From Epithemia pelagica (Eukaryota > Bacillariophyta > Bacillariophyceae > Surirellales > Surirellaceae), in assembly GCA_946965045.2 (NCBI GenBank), contig OX337229.1:2852001-2916000 (forward strand): a stretch of 64,000 nucleotides of DNA, written 5' to 3'. The stretch's first letter is position 1. Each line of letters begins with the position of its first letter. The position numbers and the translations under genes were made by a program. Positions 30,601 to 39,570 of the stretch are shown one piece after another. The notes beneath the pieces were generated by a model that saw only the letters and a list, made by a program, of their open reading frames with translations, had not been told where the DNA came from and made no database searches.

Positions 30601-33298
30601 ACTTGATCCCATAGATATCAGTAACCAGAGTATCTCGACCAACAAAGATTTGTGCGACTTTACCGCCATGGTCAACAGCAGGGGTGTCGGAGGAAACCGA
30701 GTCAGTAGCAACGGGTTCATGGCGTCGAGGTATATTAAGGACCGGATTGCGAGCCTTGAAATGTTTCTTGAGGTTGTCGTGGTCAAAAGTAATGCTACCA
30801 TTACGTGTAGTGTGCTTGAACGTATCGGCAATAACATCTTCAGATTGCCAACCAAAGAATGGACGGAACTTCTTCCAGTCATACGCTTCCTGGTAACGAC
30901 GGTGGACAGAGGCATGAAGTGTAGGATCATTACCTTCTGCGTCAGCATAGATAGAAAAGAAGGGTGCGTCGTCAGGTCCATGATCGTATGGGAGATCCAA
31001 AAGGAGATTGAGGTTACAAACAACACGATCAGTGTACTCCCCATAGTTGTCATATGGATGGTTCGACATACTACCATCAGTCTTGACGTGTTTCCAATCA
31101 GGATCATTGTCAGAGGGTGTGGGAGAATACGAATGGTCCAGAACACCAGGATCCCATGTGTCGGGTGACGTGAAGATGATCTGAGGTAAGGTATTCATGT
31201 CATCGTCGCTGGGGATACCCAAGGAGTGGATGTAGGCTAACCCATCCTTGATGTGAAGGGGTATAGCACGACCATCAAGTGTAGTGATGCGTTGTTTACC
31301 ATCAACTTTAACAGATCGTTCATCAACAGCAAGTCCGAAATGCTCGAATTGACCAGGAGCATGGATAGATAAGCCCTTTCCATAGTAAGCATATTCATTG
31401 AAGATGCCGACAATAGGTCCATCATTGGTCTCAAACTTTGCGGCACATGTGACGACAGGAAGTCCAGTAAGTTCATGGTTATCAATACCCACAATAGTGA
31501 TATGGCGGCCAGTCTTAGAAAGGATGCGCATGTCAGAACCAGCAAGTCCTCCATTAGCACCACGGTCAATCAATTGATTTCCTGGTAAAGTAGATTTCCT
31601 GGAAAACAAATAGCGTGGAACACGTCCTGCTTGTTTATGCATGTTGGCTTTGAAAGTAACCTTCTTGCTCGTCTTGGACTTGGCGTTAGAAAGAACACTA
31701 GTCAGGTCAGTTGCCGGGTGATTGATATCAGTCGTCATGGCTTGGTTGATAAATTGTGTAACCGGATCTGAATCATCTGGATGCTCAGGGACTACGCCAG
31801 GTGAGTCGTCATCAGATGCAACTTGGTTGGGGTCAGGATCAGGTTCCGGATCAATGTCGAGGGCATGTGTTTGCACTTTCCTTGGTGTTGTTGATGAAGG
31901 TGCTTGAATCATCTTGTTATACTCAATGATCAACTTGCGATCTTCTTCAGAAAGTTTGAACCATAGGTCAGGCGGTAGACTAACCTTGGACGAAGAGGAT
32001 GGAGACTCAGATGTCGCTTTGGTGTTGTGGACATGATACTCCATATCATCTTGTGAGGTTATGTCAGCATCTGTATCTTGGCCATATAGTGATTCATGTT
32101 GTTTGACATGTCCACGGCGACTATGAACAGATGACTGGGTTGCTTGATCATGGTCATAAACTGCGTCTAGAAGGAGACGGAAGTATGATTGATAGCAAAG
32201 GGATTTTGCACCGGATTTGGTGTTCACCACATTATCCAAGATCTTGACTTGGCGGAGATCAGGTACCTTTTCTACAGCTTGCATGAGGAAGGTCATCCTG
32301 GTATGATCAGGGATGCGATCAGACAATGTCACTAGATTGTCTAGCAAACGTAGCTGCTCTTGAAAGTGTAGAAGAAATTGACGTGTTGTTCCGCGCCATG
32401 TATCGTCAAGACGTAGATTGGAAATGTAGTTGGTTAAACGGAGGACTTCTCGTTTTGCTAGGTCGGATTCGGTATGCAAAGAGTGTACCTTCTGCAATAC
32501 GGCACGCGCATCTTCATCATGTTCATGTTCACGTACATAGGCTCGACCTTGGTCAGTCTGAATGATACGGACAAGAACGGAGTAAAGAAATACTTGTTGC
32601 TCTTGAAAAAGTTCTTCGGCATACTCATCATCATGGGGTGGTGTGTATTTGAAATTCAGAACGTCGGATAGGCCTTGAGCCTTAGCTGTAGTCTTGAATA
32701 CACGCCAGAATGAATCGTAGTATCGTTCATCCTTGAATACCTCATATGCAGTTGCGTTGCGCTTAGTTCCCTTTCTGAATGCTGTAAGGTCTTGTTGAGA
32801 TTGGGATGCGGCAGTAACTGTGCTGACAGATTTCACAGATGACGGTGACTTCATTGGCGAGACTGGAACTTGGCTAGGTGGTCCCTTAGAGAAATCTGTG
32901 TTGATCCTCCAAGTGTTGAACTCTTTCCTCGTTAGGTTCGTCCAGTCGCTATTGGATAGCTCGTCTTGAATTTCATTGGTCTTGTATATGGCCCAATAAG
33001 CCAAGAGCTTGATCTGCTGTCTTGTGGGGCCTTGTAGATCATGTGTCTGTTTGTTGACCTTGTATTGTGTCAGTTCGTTCATGGATTCCTCGGTATTAGT
33101 TTGCATATACGAGATAACATGGGTAATGTTCTCAAAACCATGGTATTTCATCCACTTCATTAAGTAGTCGGCCCTTTCTTTGGTAAAGAATTGGCAGACA
33201 GTAAATATGATGTGGTCGAATAGGTCTGTGTTCGAGACATTGTCTTGGTTATCTTCTCCCTTAGGAGTCGTAGGTGTCTTGGGTGATTGAGGATCCAT
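27611..33298 (-). CDS. Copia gag-pol polyprotein
   Basis: 1895 residues from ATG 33298. Residues 1 to about 560 are gag-like; I see no CCHC zinc knuckle. The protease active site is LIDRGANGG near residue 577, with Arg where D-S/T-G-A is usual. The integrase core has Asp near 866 (PAVDHGGKV), Asp near 919 (ISDGGSS) and Glu near 956 (KAENRYQT), the DD35E pattern. In reverse transcriptase, YVDD is near 1518 and ALYGLKSSGARWH lies before it. RNase H follows (YVDANLMHD, YGDNRSVV, KTNPADILSKHW). The stop codon TAG lies inside the first six bases of the 3' LTR, so the polypurine tract is translated. gag and pol share one frame with no shift. Confidence 0.95.
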   Translation of the reverse strand: MDPQSPKTPTTPKGEDNQDNVSNTDLFDHIIFTVCQFFTKERADYLMKWMKYHGFENITHVISYMQTNTEESMNELTQYKVNKQTHDLQGPTRQQIKLLAYWAIYKTNEIQDELSNSDWTNLTRKEFNTWRINTDFSKGPPSQVPVSPMKSPSSVKSVSTVTAASQSQQDLTAFRKGTKRNATAYEVFKDERYYDSFWRVFKTTAKAQGLSDVLNFKYTPPHDDEYAEELFQEQQVFLYSVLVRIIQTDQGRAYVREHEHDEDARAVLQKVHSLHTESDLAKREVLRLTNYISNLRLDDTWRGTTRQFLLHFQEQLRLLDNLVTLSDRIPDHTRMTFLMQAVEKVPDLRQVKILDNVVNTKSGAKSLCYQSYFRLLLDAVYDHDQATQSSVHSRRGHVKQHESLYGQDTDADITSQDDMEYHVHNTKATSESPSSSSKVSLPPDLWFKLSEEDRKLIIEYNKMIQAPSSTTPRKVQTHALDIDPEPDPDPNQVASDDDSPGVVPEHPDDSDPVTQFINQAMTTDINHPATDLTSVLSNAKSKTSKKVTFKANMHKQAGRVPRYLFSRKSTLPGNQLIDRGANGGLAGSDMRILSKTGRHITIVGIDNHELTGLPVVTCAAKFETNDGPIVGIFNEYAYYGKGLSIHAPGQFEHFGLAVDERSVKVDGKQRITTLDGRAIPLHIKDGLAYIHSLGIPSDDDMNTLPQIIFTSPDTWDPGVLDHSYSPTPSDNDPDWKHVKTDGSMSNHPYDNYGEYTDRVVCNLNLLLDLPYDHGPDDAPFFSIYADAEGNDPTLHASVHRRYQEAYDWKKFRPFFGWQSEDVIADTFKHTTRNGSITFDHDNLKKHFKARNPVLNIPRRHEPVATDSVSSDTPAVDHGGKVAQIFVGRDTLVTDIYGIKSTKQFVNTLQDNIRFRGAMETLISDGGSSLISQKVKDILRTLLIGEYRSEPYHQHQNKAENRYQTVKRMTNALMNATGCPANTWLLCLEYVCDLLNHTSSPTHSGRTPLEALSGRPPDITHLLFFPFWDEVYYRVDPAEPNSGSYPSSSDEKLGHWVGFAHNVGDSFTWKILTQDNQIIYRSAVRRVESTTPNLRVDRPSGEDSSEKDDNDKKADTVFIRSDSEDPSKPMPTIDFDDMIGRTFLCDTEENGERHRARVIKRVIDLNEEATKQEERVKYIYQKTNSDVDEMISYNQLMEYIERDNQAQTSGDNLFRFRDVIAHQGPLNTTDPDYKGSKYNLLVDWETGETTYEPLSLIANDDPITVAIYGKKHGLLNEPGWKHLKRYVKTSKRLIRAAKQSRIKQVHHSVKYKFGFQVPRNYEEAVALDKQHGNTKWQDATELELSQIQSYKTFKDFGKAIFIKGKVSNTPEGYHKIPVHLVFDVKHDGRHKARLVADGHLTKEPVETIYSDVVSIRNLRIASFLGTLNDLEIWGADIGNAYLEALTGEKIFIVAGPEFKELEGHILIIYKALYGLKSSGARWHDVLFDVLTDMGFSPSKADPDIWMRKAPGEDCYEYIAVYVDDLAIISTDPGNFCKILKEKYNFKLKGDGPIDFHLGCCYTKDSDGTLVADPRRYIGKMMDTFERIFKEKLKKAKTPLIGGDHPELDDSELLDEEGTSHFQTLIGQVQWVITIGRFDVFTATMTLSRFRAAPRKGHLDRAKRIYGYLAHLPEGAIRFRIGEPDYSSLPTQEFDWTRTVYSNASERIPEDCPTPLGRYVTTTHYVDANLMHDIVTGKSVTAVLHLLNGTPIDWYSKRQSTVETATYGSKFVAARTAIDQITELRHSLRYLGVPIRERSYMYGDNRSVVLNATVPHSILSKRHHLLSYHRVREAIAAKYVAFYWKDGKTNPADILSKHWDFVSIWPMLKPLLFWKGEVQDLNNSNDDKAETTSCGEC

Positions 33299-33618
33299 GG
33301 TGTTATTTGGTTGGTTCGATGTTTATTTAATGTGCGGTGTGATGTGGTTTATTTAATGTGTGATGTGATGTGAACCCGGATGTACCACGTGTGCCACGTA
33401 TGTACCACGTATGTGATACCCGGATGTGTGTTGTGATGTGCGACTCCTGGAAATTTCCGTTGATTCCGACAAATTTTCGCCGAGTTTCAACAAATTTTCA
33501 CCGAATTTTCGCGATTTGACGGGAATGTGTGGCGTGTTGTGCGACCAAGGGTACCCGGATGTGCGTTGATTTTAAGTCTTGGAAAGGTTTTGAGAGGACG
33601 GGAGTTAACTATGAGTAA
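33299..33618 (-). other. Spacer between the extra copia frame and gag-pol
   Basis: 320 bp with imperfect repeats. TTTATTTAATGTG occurs twice at about 33324-33361, TACCACGTATGT-like words recur at 33382-33414, and one CACGTG E-box lies near 33386. It could serve as the leader or an internal promoter for gag-pol, but this is inference from its position only. Confidence 0.4.
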
Positions 33619-34398
33619 TTAAGCTTCGGTCTCCGAATCCCCACTCTCTTCCGAATAATCAGAGTCGTTTCCAGGCTCAGATGGGGCAGCACAAGCAACA
33701 GAAGAAGGGGTATCACCTTCAGCCAAGTGGTTCTCGACCTCGGTACGCAAAGGGAAGATAGTTGCACGATGGTCCTCGATGGTATGGACCTCGTGGATGT
33801 AGGCAACGTAGTTATCTAGGCGTACAACGTTAGGAGGCAGAGGGCAAGTCGTCGCGTTCACGACGTAGATGGTATTGTAGTATCCAGTTGGGCGCTCGAA
33901 GGTTAGGAAGCGGAGGTGGACAGTACGGATGGGGTTGCCCGAGAGGGCGGCCAAGATGAGGCGACGCCTCGGAGAGCGATGAAGTTGGTCGTTCAGACGT
34001 TCAATGTCTTCTTGGTCGACGATGTGGGTCACCGATTGGAACTGGCGTTCGATCTGGGTCTCCCCACGGATGATCTCGGGATCGAAGGTCGAACAAGTTG
34101 GTTGACGGAAGTACTTGATATGATCAGCAATCAACCGGGTGGTACGACGGGATCGAGAAGGGACGAGCCGACGAGGCGGACTCGGGGGCCGAAGCAACGG
34201 CGCAGGGATCGGAGCGTGAGGCTGGGTTGGAGTCTCGAATGGGTTGCTGTTGGAACTGTCGACGGAGATGTTGACCGATGTGTTGGCTGCCTTCGGCATC
34301 GGCACCAGTTCCTGCTGCACCAGGGTATCGGGCTGCCCGGGATGCAGGTTGGCTCGATAGATCTGTCGTACAGGAGTGATAAGCTCGTTAGTATCCAT
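33619..34398 (-). CDS. Additional open frame between the 5' LTR and gag, unknown function
   Basis: 259 residues from ATG 34398 (MDTNELITPVRQIYRA), in the element's own sense strand, ahead of gag-pol. The frame has a Pro/Ser/Arg-rich middle (PIPAPLLRPPSPPRRLVPSRS), a more structured part (TVHLRFLTFERPTGYYNTIY) and an acidic tail (SDYSEESGDSETEA). No zinc knuckle, protease, coiled coil or membrane segment is visible. Standard copia elements have nothing between LTR and gag except the leader, so this is an extra gene. It may be an accessory protein, a split-off gag portion, or captured host sequence. As the first frame on the genomic RNA it would be translated before gag unless skipped. Confidence 0.6.
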   Translation of the reverse strand: MDTNELITPVRQIYRANLHPGQPDTLVQQELVPMPKAANTSVNISVDSSNSNPFETPTQPHAPIPAPLLRPPSPPRRLVPSRSRRTTRLIADHIKYFRQPTCSTFDPEIIRGETQIERQFQSVTHIVDQEDIERLNDQLHRSPRRRLILAALSGNPIRTVHLRFLTFERPTGYYNTIYVVNATTCPLPPNVVRLDNYVAYIHEVHTIEDHRATIFPLRTEVENHLAEGDTPSSVACAAPSEPGNDSDYSEESGDSETEA

Positions 34399-34433
34399 GA
34401 AACCACAAGGAAATAGCTTTGAGACTGTTAATC

Positions 34434-35216
34434 TGTTACAATTCTCTTGGAATTGCAGAGGCATTGATGCTCGGTAGAGCAGACAATCAGGTAGGTCACC
34501 AACCGATACAAGCTTCTCAGGGTCAGAGAAGCAAGCAAGTCAAAGTCTATCAGAAGGATAGTCGGGACACAAAAGAAGATGTGATAAATGGTGATATTGT
34601 TAGATTGTGTGTTGATTACTACGATAGGTCTACGTGAAATGTTCGGTCCTGCCAAGGGTCATGTGTCATAGGTTCTTGGCGGCAACAGGTTTGGAATAGT
34701 TGGAGTCGATTCATGTGATGTATATGACATGTATATGTGGACGGATAACATATACAGGGTCAACAGCTCTTGCTTTGGGTTGGCATAGTTGTTTTCATGG
34801 CGCGCAGCTTGTTGACAATTTGGAGATTGTGGGAATGGAAATATGGTCTCGCGTGATCGTGTGTCGTGCTTGGGATACTTAGACCGTTGGGTTGGATAGA
34901 TGCCGACAGCGCTCGGATGTCGCTTGGGCGCGCTCGATGATTTCGGGCGTGTACGCTTAGGGCGTTAGTATAATGTCCGAGCAACGGCCAAATTTACGTC
35001 CGTTGTAATACCGCACGACCCAGTTTAGTCTTGAGAGTGAGTTCGTCAATCTATTCTCACTTTTCATGATTTGCGAAGAAATATAGGTCGATATAGCGCG
35101 AAGCTAGGGAACATAGCTCGAAGCTAGATGGCATGATGCGATAGCACGAGGCTATGTGACATGGGGAATCGATGATATGTAGAATCTAACCACCATAGAC
35201 GGTGAGAATTCTAACA
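34434..35216 (-). repeat. 5' LTR of the copia element
   Basis: 783 bp, the promoter-bearing copy for minus-strand transcription. It carries the same three small hairpin words at about 35091-35158, within roughly the first 130 nt of the LTR in element orientation (U3 region). Confidence 0.95.
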
Positions 35217-35306
35217 AAGACGCTCTAATTCTGATTGACGGTCATCCTCTTGCTGCCTTCTACGATGGAGCAATAAAAACAACAAGTCTTCCTCTTCGTC
35301 GTTCAT
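35217..35306 (-). pseudogene. Harbinger transposase 5' fragment, displaced by the copia insertion
   Basis: ATG at 35306, then 30 codons starting MNDEEEDLLFLLLHRRR. The frame runs into the 5-bp target duplication AAGAC (35217-35221). If the 8383-bp element and one duplicate are removed, the frame continues exactly into the transposase body at 26828, reading ...ELERL-RRHLRSGG. This gives an ancestral gene of about 397 codons. Confidence 0.8.
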
Positions 35307-36207
35307 GGTTATTACAAACTACTCTACGCTCTAACGAAGCTACGAAAGGAGATGAACGAAACGACGACGCCCTGTCTTACGCATGGAGAGAGCTACGTGC
35401 AACGTCCGCGGTGGAGGTGGAAACAATTTGGCTTCCTGGGGGAACGGGGGTCCAAAAGGCGCGAAATTGCATATAGAGATATCGCGAGTTGAATACTCTA
35501 TATCGTGCGTTGAGTGCGGCGTGCGCTGTAATTTTGGTCTCACTGGTTAGGTGTTGGGAATTCAGTAGTGTTCACCGTCTTAAACATATTTTCAAATTTT
35601 GGTTCAATTATGTTTAAGAGTCCGCTCTCGATAAGTTTGTGTATTGCAGTAGAGTCCCAGTGCCAGGAGCTTGTGTTGATACTCCTAGAGGTGCATTGCA
35701 CCATGTGTGTGTATTTCATGGTGTGTGTGTGATGATTCCGTGAAGCTTGATCCACTACTACGTAAAGAGTAAAGAGTACTCGCTTCTGAAACAGTATCGA
35801 CTTTAGAGTACAAAATGGGCTTGTAGATTTCTCTGTGCATGTCTCGTCAAGTCTCACGGCTCACGGTTCCTGTTTCCCATTCATGAGCGCAAGCGGCTAC
35901 ACAATAGGGCGAAGCCAGTTATTACAGTTGGCTTGGACGTTATAATAATGTGCTAAATCAAAAGAAATTTCAAAGAAATAATTTTTACATTTTTTAGGAA
36001 AATTTGGGAATAACCGTATGGACAGCAGACGGGAGGTACCCCCGCAATCGGAGGGCTTGGGTCCATTCCAACAATCGGTAGTTATGTTGTGGGATGATAA
36101 GAGATATGAGTAGAATGGTTATTACTACTAAGGCCATGTTCAGAAACAAGAGGACATTACATCGAGAGTTAGAGGTTGGAGCAGTTGGCAGGGTCTCGTA
36201 TCTTGTA
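35307..36207. other. Intergenic region right of the transposon nest
   Basis: About 900 bp. It contains the lost right end of the Harbinger element and the 3' flank of the kinase gene. Short frames here show no family resemblance, and no inverted repeat partner to the left flank was found. Confidence 0.4.
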
Positions 36208-38802
36208 CTAGAATCGTTCGAAGATCTTCTTCTCGGAATTCTTAAGAGGTGGATACTTTTCAGAAAGCTTATCATCCATTGAACTCCAATCCTCGAAGTT
36301 AGAGGAGTCCAGAGGATCGGTAATGTCCGGAACAAAGGGAGCACGAATTTCTTTGTGTCGAAGCTTACCAAAGTCAATGTGCTTAAACCAAGGGTGCCAG
36401 AAAATTTCTTCCAACCCATGTGCGCGGGAACCCAAGCGCTTGCGGGGATTCTTCTCCAAGAAACCTGTGATGATGGAACTGGCATCATGAGACATGGACC
36501 TCGTCAGGTGTACTTTATCTTGCACGATTGCACGGAACAGATCCATCTGGTCCATGTGTTCCTCATAAAAGGGAGTGTAACCCGTAAGCATCTCGAAGAT
36601 CAAGATACCCAGACTCCAGTGGTCCACAGCCCAGTTATGACCACGATTAAGAATGATTTCTGGAGCTAGGTAAAGAGGTGTACCACAGAAGGTAAATGTC
36701 CTGATTGTCACATGCTTTGCGAAACCAAAGTCCGCAATCTGTGGGAAAGATCCATTTCTGAGCAATTTTTACGTGTGCCGAGAAAGTCACAACAAATCTC
36801 CGGTGCACTTACAATTGGGTATCCTTCGTTGCTGATCAAGACATTTTGAGGTTTCAAATCGCGGTAGACGTAGCCATTGCGATGCATGTAGCACAAGCCC
36901 TCAGCTATCCCGGCAGCGTAGAAACACGCTTCTTTGTCTGAGAGACAGTCTCTCTTTTCGTTATGCATGATACCTTCCAGTTCACCTCCTTGAACTAATT
37001 CCATCAACATATAGACGAACCGATCATCCTGATCAAGATAGGGAAGAGTCATATTAGCGACCAGATTCGTGAATACCAAGAGAATCTTCTTTCTCCTCTT
37101 TTCGGCTTACCTTAAAGGCTGCAACAAGACTGCAAACCAAGGGATGATGAAGCTCCGTCATGATCTGTTTCTCATGCACCACACCTTTGGCCTGGTGATT
37201 ACGAACCAATTCGTACATGGACTGAATCTTGAGAGCATAAACGCGTTGTTTTCCAGTTGAAGTCTTTCGTGACACTAACCAAACTTGACCAAAAGTCCCC
37301 GCTCCAAGAATTGTGTGTCTTTGAAAATCTTCAACGGATAGAGTCGACATTGACTTTATGCTGTCAGCTTTCGACGGTAGACCTTTTCCAAGATAGGTAG
37401 TATCGAAGACCATCCGACAGTCGGCCAACGTCAGCCTCCCCAAGATGACATCAGATGTAGCCTGTACAGTGTATGGGGCTTTCACAGTAGTGGGCTGATT
37501 GGGTGAGTTCTTACCCGTTTTGGCATCGAGCACCAACATTTCATCACCAAACAATCCAACCTCGTCCATGCTAACATCTTTTGTCACCGACTTTAAGTGA
37601 ACCGAACCCTTTCTAACAAAGTACATGGCTGCTTCAGTGATCTCTCCAGTTCTCATGACATATTCTCCCTTCTTGAAGTCGACAGCTTTAATATACTTGA
37701 CAAGAGAATCCAACATCTTGTTGTTTAAGTTGGTGTCATGGATTACCTTCACCGCGGCCTGTTCACAAAAGAAGGGATTAGTTCCTATAGACTATACATG
37801 CAACACATACATGAGCATTAACTTTCAACGCACCAACCCTTTCCTTCCCAAGCTGCGAGCGGCAGCATCTTTCATGTTTCCTACAGCTTCAACAAGACTC
37901 TCTTTATCAATAACGAACGCTCGTCCATCGGCCAGAGCAGTGCAGTTTGCAAACACCGGTGTACCTCTCAAAATTGCTTGTTCACCGAAATAATCGCCAG
38001 CCTCCACTTTGATGTCTTCCAGCTTTTTCCCGGAAACCTCTATATTAGTAATCTTTAGTTCGCCATCTTCGATGATCCAGAACAACTCAGCTTTCTGGCC
38101 CTTCGTCATGACATGATCTCCTTTCTTGAACACCTTGAGGGTCATATTGTCAACCAATTTCATTTTATCTTCCTCCGACAAACTTGTGAGGAACGACACA
38201 TTTTCCAATCGCTCACGCTTTCGTAGTTCAGCTGTATGAACTTGATGTTGATAAATCATTCGGAACGTTTTTTGATCAACACGGAAAAGAACAACAGGTT
38301 CAAGGGCCGTAACAGTTGCAGCGCGTGGAGAGCTGTACATAAGAGCAAGTTCACCGAACGAATCTCCCTTTCCCATGGTTGCGACAGACTTGCCATCCAC
38401 AGCTATACCACATTTCCCTTCGGCAACAACGTAGAAGTAATCACCCAGGTCACCTTGTTGGATAATTACATCGCCCTTTGGACACTCTGACTTTTCCATC
38501 GCATCAACCAAAGGCATCAGTTCACGAGAGCTCAGATCAGTGAACACGAAATTGTGTTTTAGAGCTTCAAGCAGAAACTTTGTTTCCTCCTCTGACTTTA
38601 GATAGACGGGTGCTTTGTAGCTGGAACCGGTAAATTCTAGAGGGGCAGCAAACACATTGACCAATCGGCGCCCCCCATGTTTCACAGGTGCGCCAATCTT
38701 GCCAGCAAGGGCCTTGACGCCCTTGAACGGTCGATTGAGGAGCTTGGCAGTTTCCGTTCGTAGTTTCGAGAGCCCCGGTCCGTGCTGTTGATGTTGAGTC
38801 AT
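36208..38802 (-). CDS. cGMP-dependent-type protein kinase (PKG) with three cyclic-nucleotide-binding domains
   Basis: AGC-family Ser/Thr kinase controlled by cyclic nucleotides. Four exons: 38802-37834, 37758-37111, 37028-36813, 36738-36208; introns are 74-82 nt, all phase 0, with GTGCGT, GTAAGC and GTAAGT donors. The product is about 787 residues. Domain A (exon 1) has the canonical phosphate-binding cassette FGELALMYSSPRAATVTA. Domain B has FGEQAILRGTPVFANC. Domain C (exon 2) is degenerate (LFGDEMLVLDAKTGK), lacking Arg-Ala. The kinase has GAGTFGQVWL, ALKIQ, YRDLKPQN, ADFGFAK and GTPLYLAPEI. Several regulatory domains before the kinase are typical of apicomplexan and algal PKG. cGMP rather than cAMP preference is inferred from this layout. 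It lies head to head with a CaM-kinase gene. Confidence 0.9.
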
Positions 38803-39570
38803 TTTTTCTTCGGAACCTGACGAAACACGCGAAATGTGTGAGCACTGAGCACAGAAACTAGCTTGATGAAGCACAATTCGACACCGATGGAAACAATGAT
38901 ACCTTCACGCGAGTTTCGTTATACAGCTATTGTGAATCTTCGGATCCTTCCTTCAGGCGTAAAGCAAGATACGTTCGGTCGTTCAATGTGGACCTTGCCG
39001 AAAAATCTTTCGTCGATCATTGTTGATCACGGATATGAATACTCCCCATTGTTGGTTGTCATCCGATTTCTGATAGCAATAGTTGCATTTCCAGAATCAA
39101 AATGCTGGAGAAATCTATGGATTTTGAAGACAGTCTCAAGACTTATCTCAGACATATATACGACAAGAAGACCGTATACTACTTAGGTCATTGTACTTTT
39201 ATCCACTGTACTCGTGCTCTGGATACCAGAAGGGAAAGTGCTAGAGTGCTAGCCCCGGAAGCTGGGGCTTATGTGGTCGACAGCTGCCAGCTGCTTTTTG
39301 GTACTCGTCCTCGTACTCTTGAATTGGGTGCACGTGAAGTGTGAAGCTGTGTCCGAGGCGGACAATGTCGATTGTCGATTGTCGATTCTGTTGCAAGAAG
39401 ATTTTCAATCGCCGTTCAGCGCGCTGTCCCACCTTGCCGTGCTTACGGCAAAAGCTCGTGTAGTCTTGGGATACCCCACCGCTCTGTTGCTTGTGCGAAA
39501 GGAAACAAACGAAAAGGGAAGAACGGTATCGGTGGTCTTGAAGAAGACAACGAGAAAGAAGTAATAGAAA
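38803..39570. promoter_or_regulatory. Divergent promoter region of the two kinase genes
   Basis: 768 bp between start codons facing outward. A threefold TGTCGAT-type repeat lies at about 39365-39386. No gene is seen. Confidence 0.5.

Larger units (their letters stand above)
26834..35216 (-). mobile_element. Full-length Ty1/copia LTR retrotransposon
   Basis: 8383 bp bounded by 783-bp LTRs that start TGTTA and end TAACA, flanked by a perfect 5-bp target duplication AAGAC (26829-26833 and 35217-35221). It is transcribed on the minus strand, so the 5' LTR is the right one. Gene order is gag, protease, integrase, reverse transcriptase, RNase H, which defines copia. A purine-rich GTTGTGGGGAG (27617-27627, minus strand) abuts the 3' LTR as polypurine tract. 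The LTRs differ at only two positions (27293/34893 and 27576/35176), and the polyprotein is unbroken. The element is therefore young and may be active. Confidence 0.95.
24416..35306. mobile_element. PIF/Harbinger-type DNA transposon, decayed and split by a copia insertion (minimal extent)
   Basis: Two convergent genes define it: a Myb/SANT-like protein on the plus strand and a DDE transposase on the minus strand, the standard PIF/Harbinger gene pair. The transposase start (35306) is separated from its body by the copia element. The coding span is given; the true ends and terminal repeats lie outside it and were not found by eye. Confidence 0.75.

Noticed and set aside
34399-34464. Extending the extra copia frame to the ATG at 34464
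   Set aside because: The first codons would come from LTR sequence. The ATG at 34398 just inside the element is a simpler start.
35540-35857. 105-codon minus-strand frame
   Set aside because: Composition unlike the neighbouring genes, no motif, in the poorly defined transposon flank.
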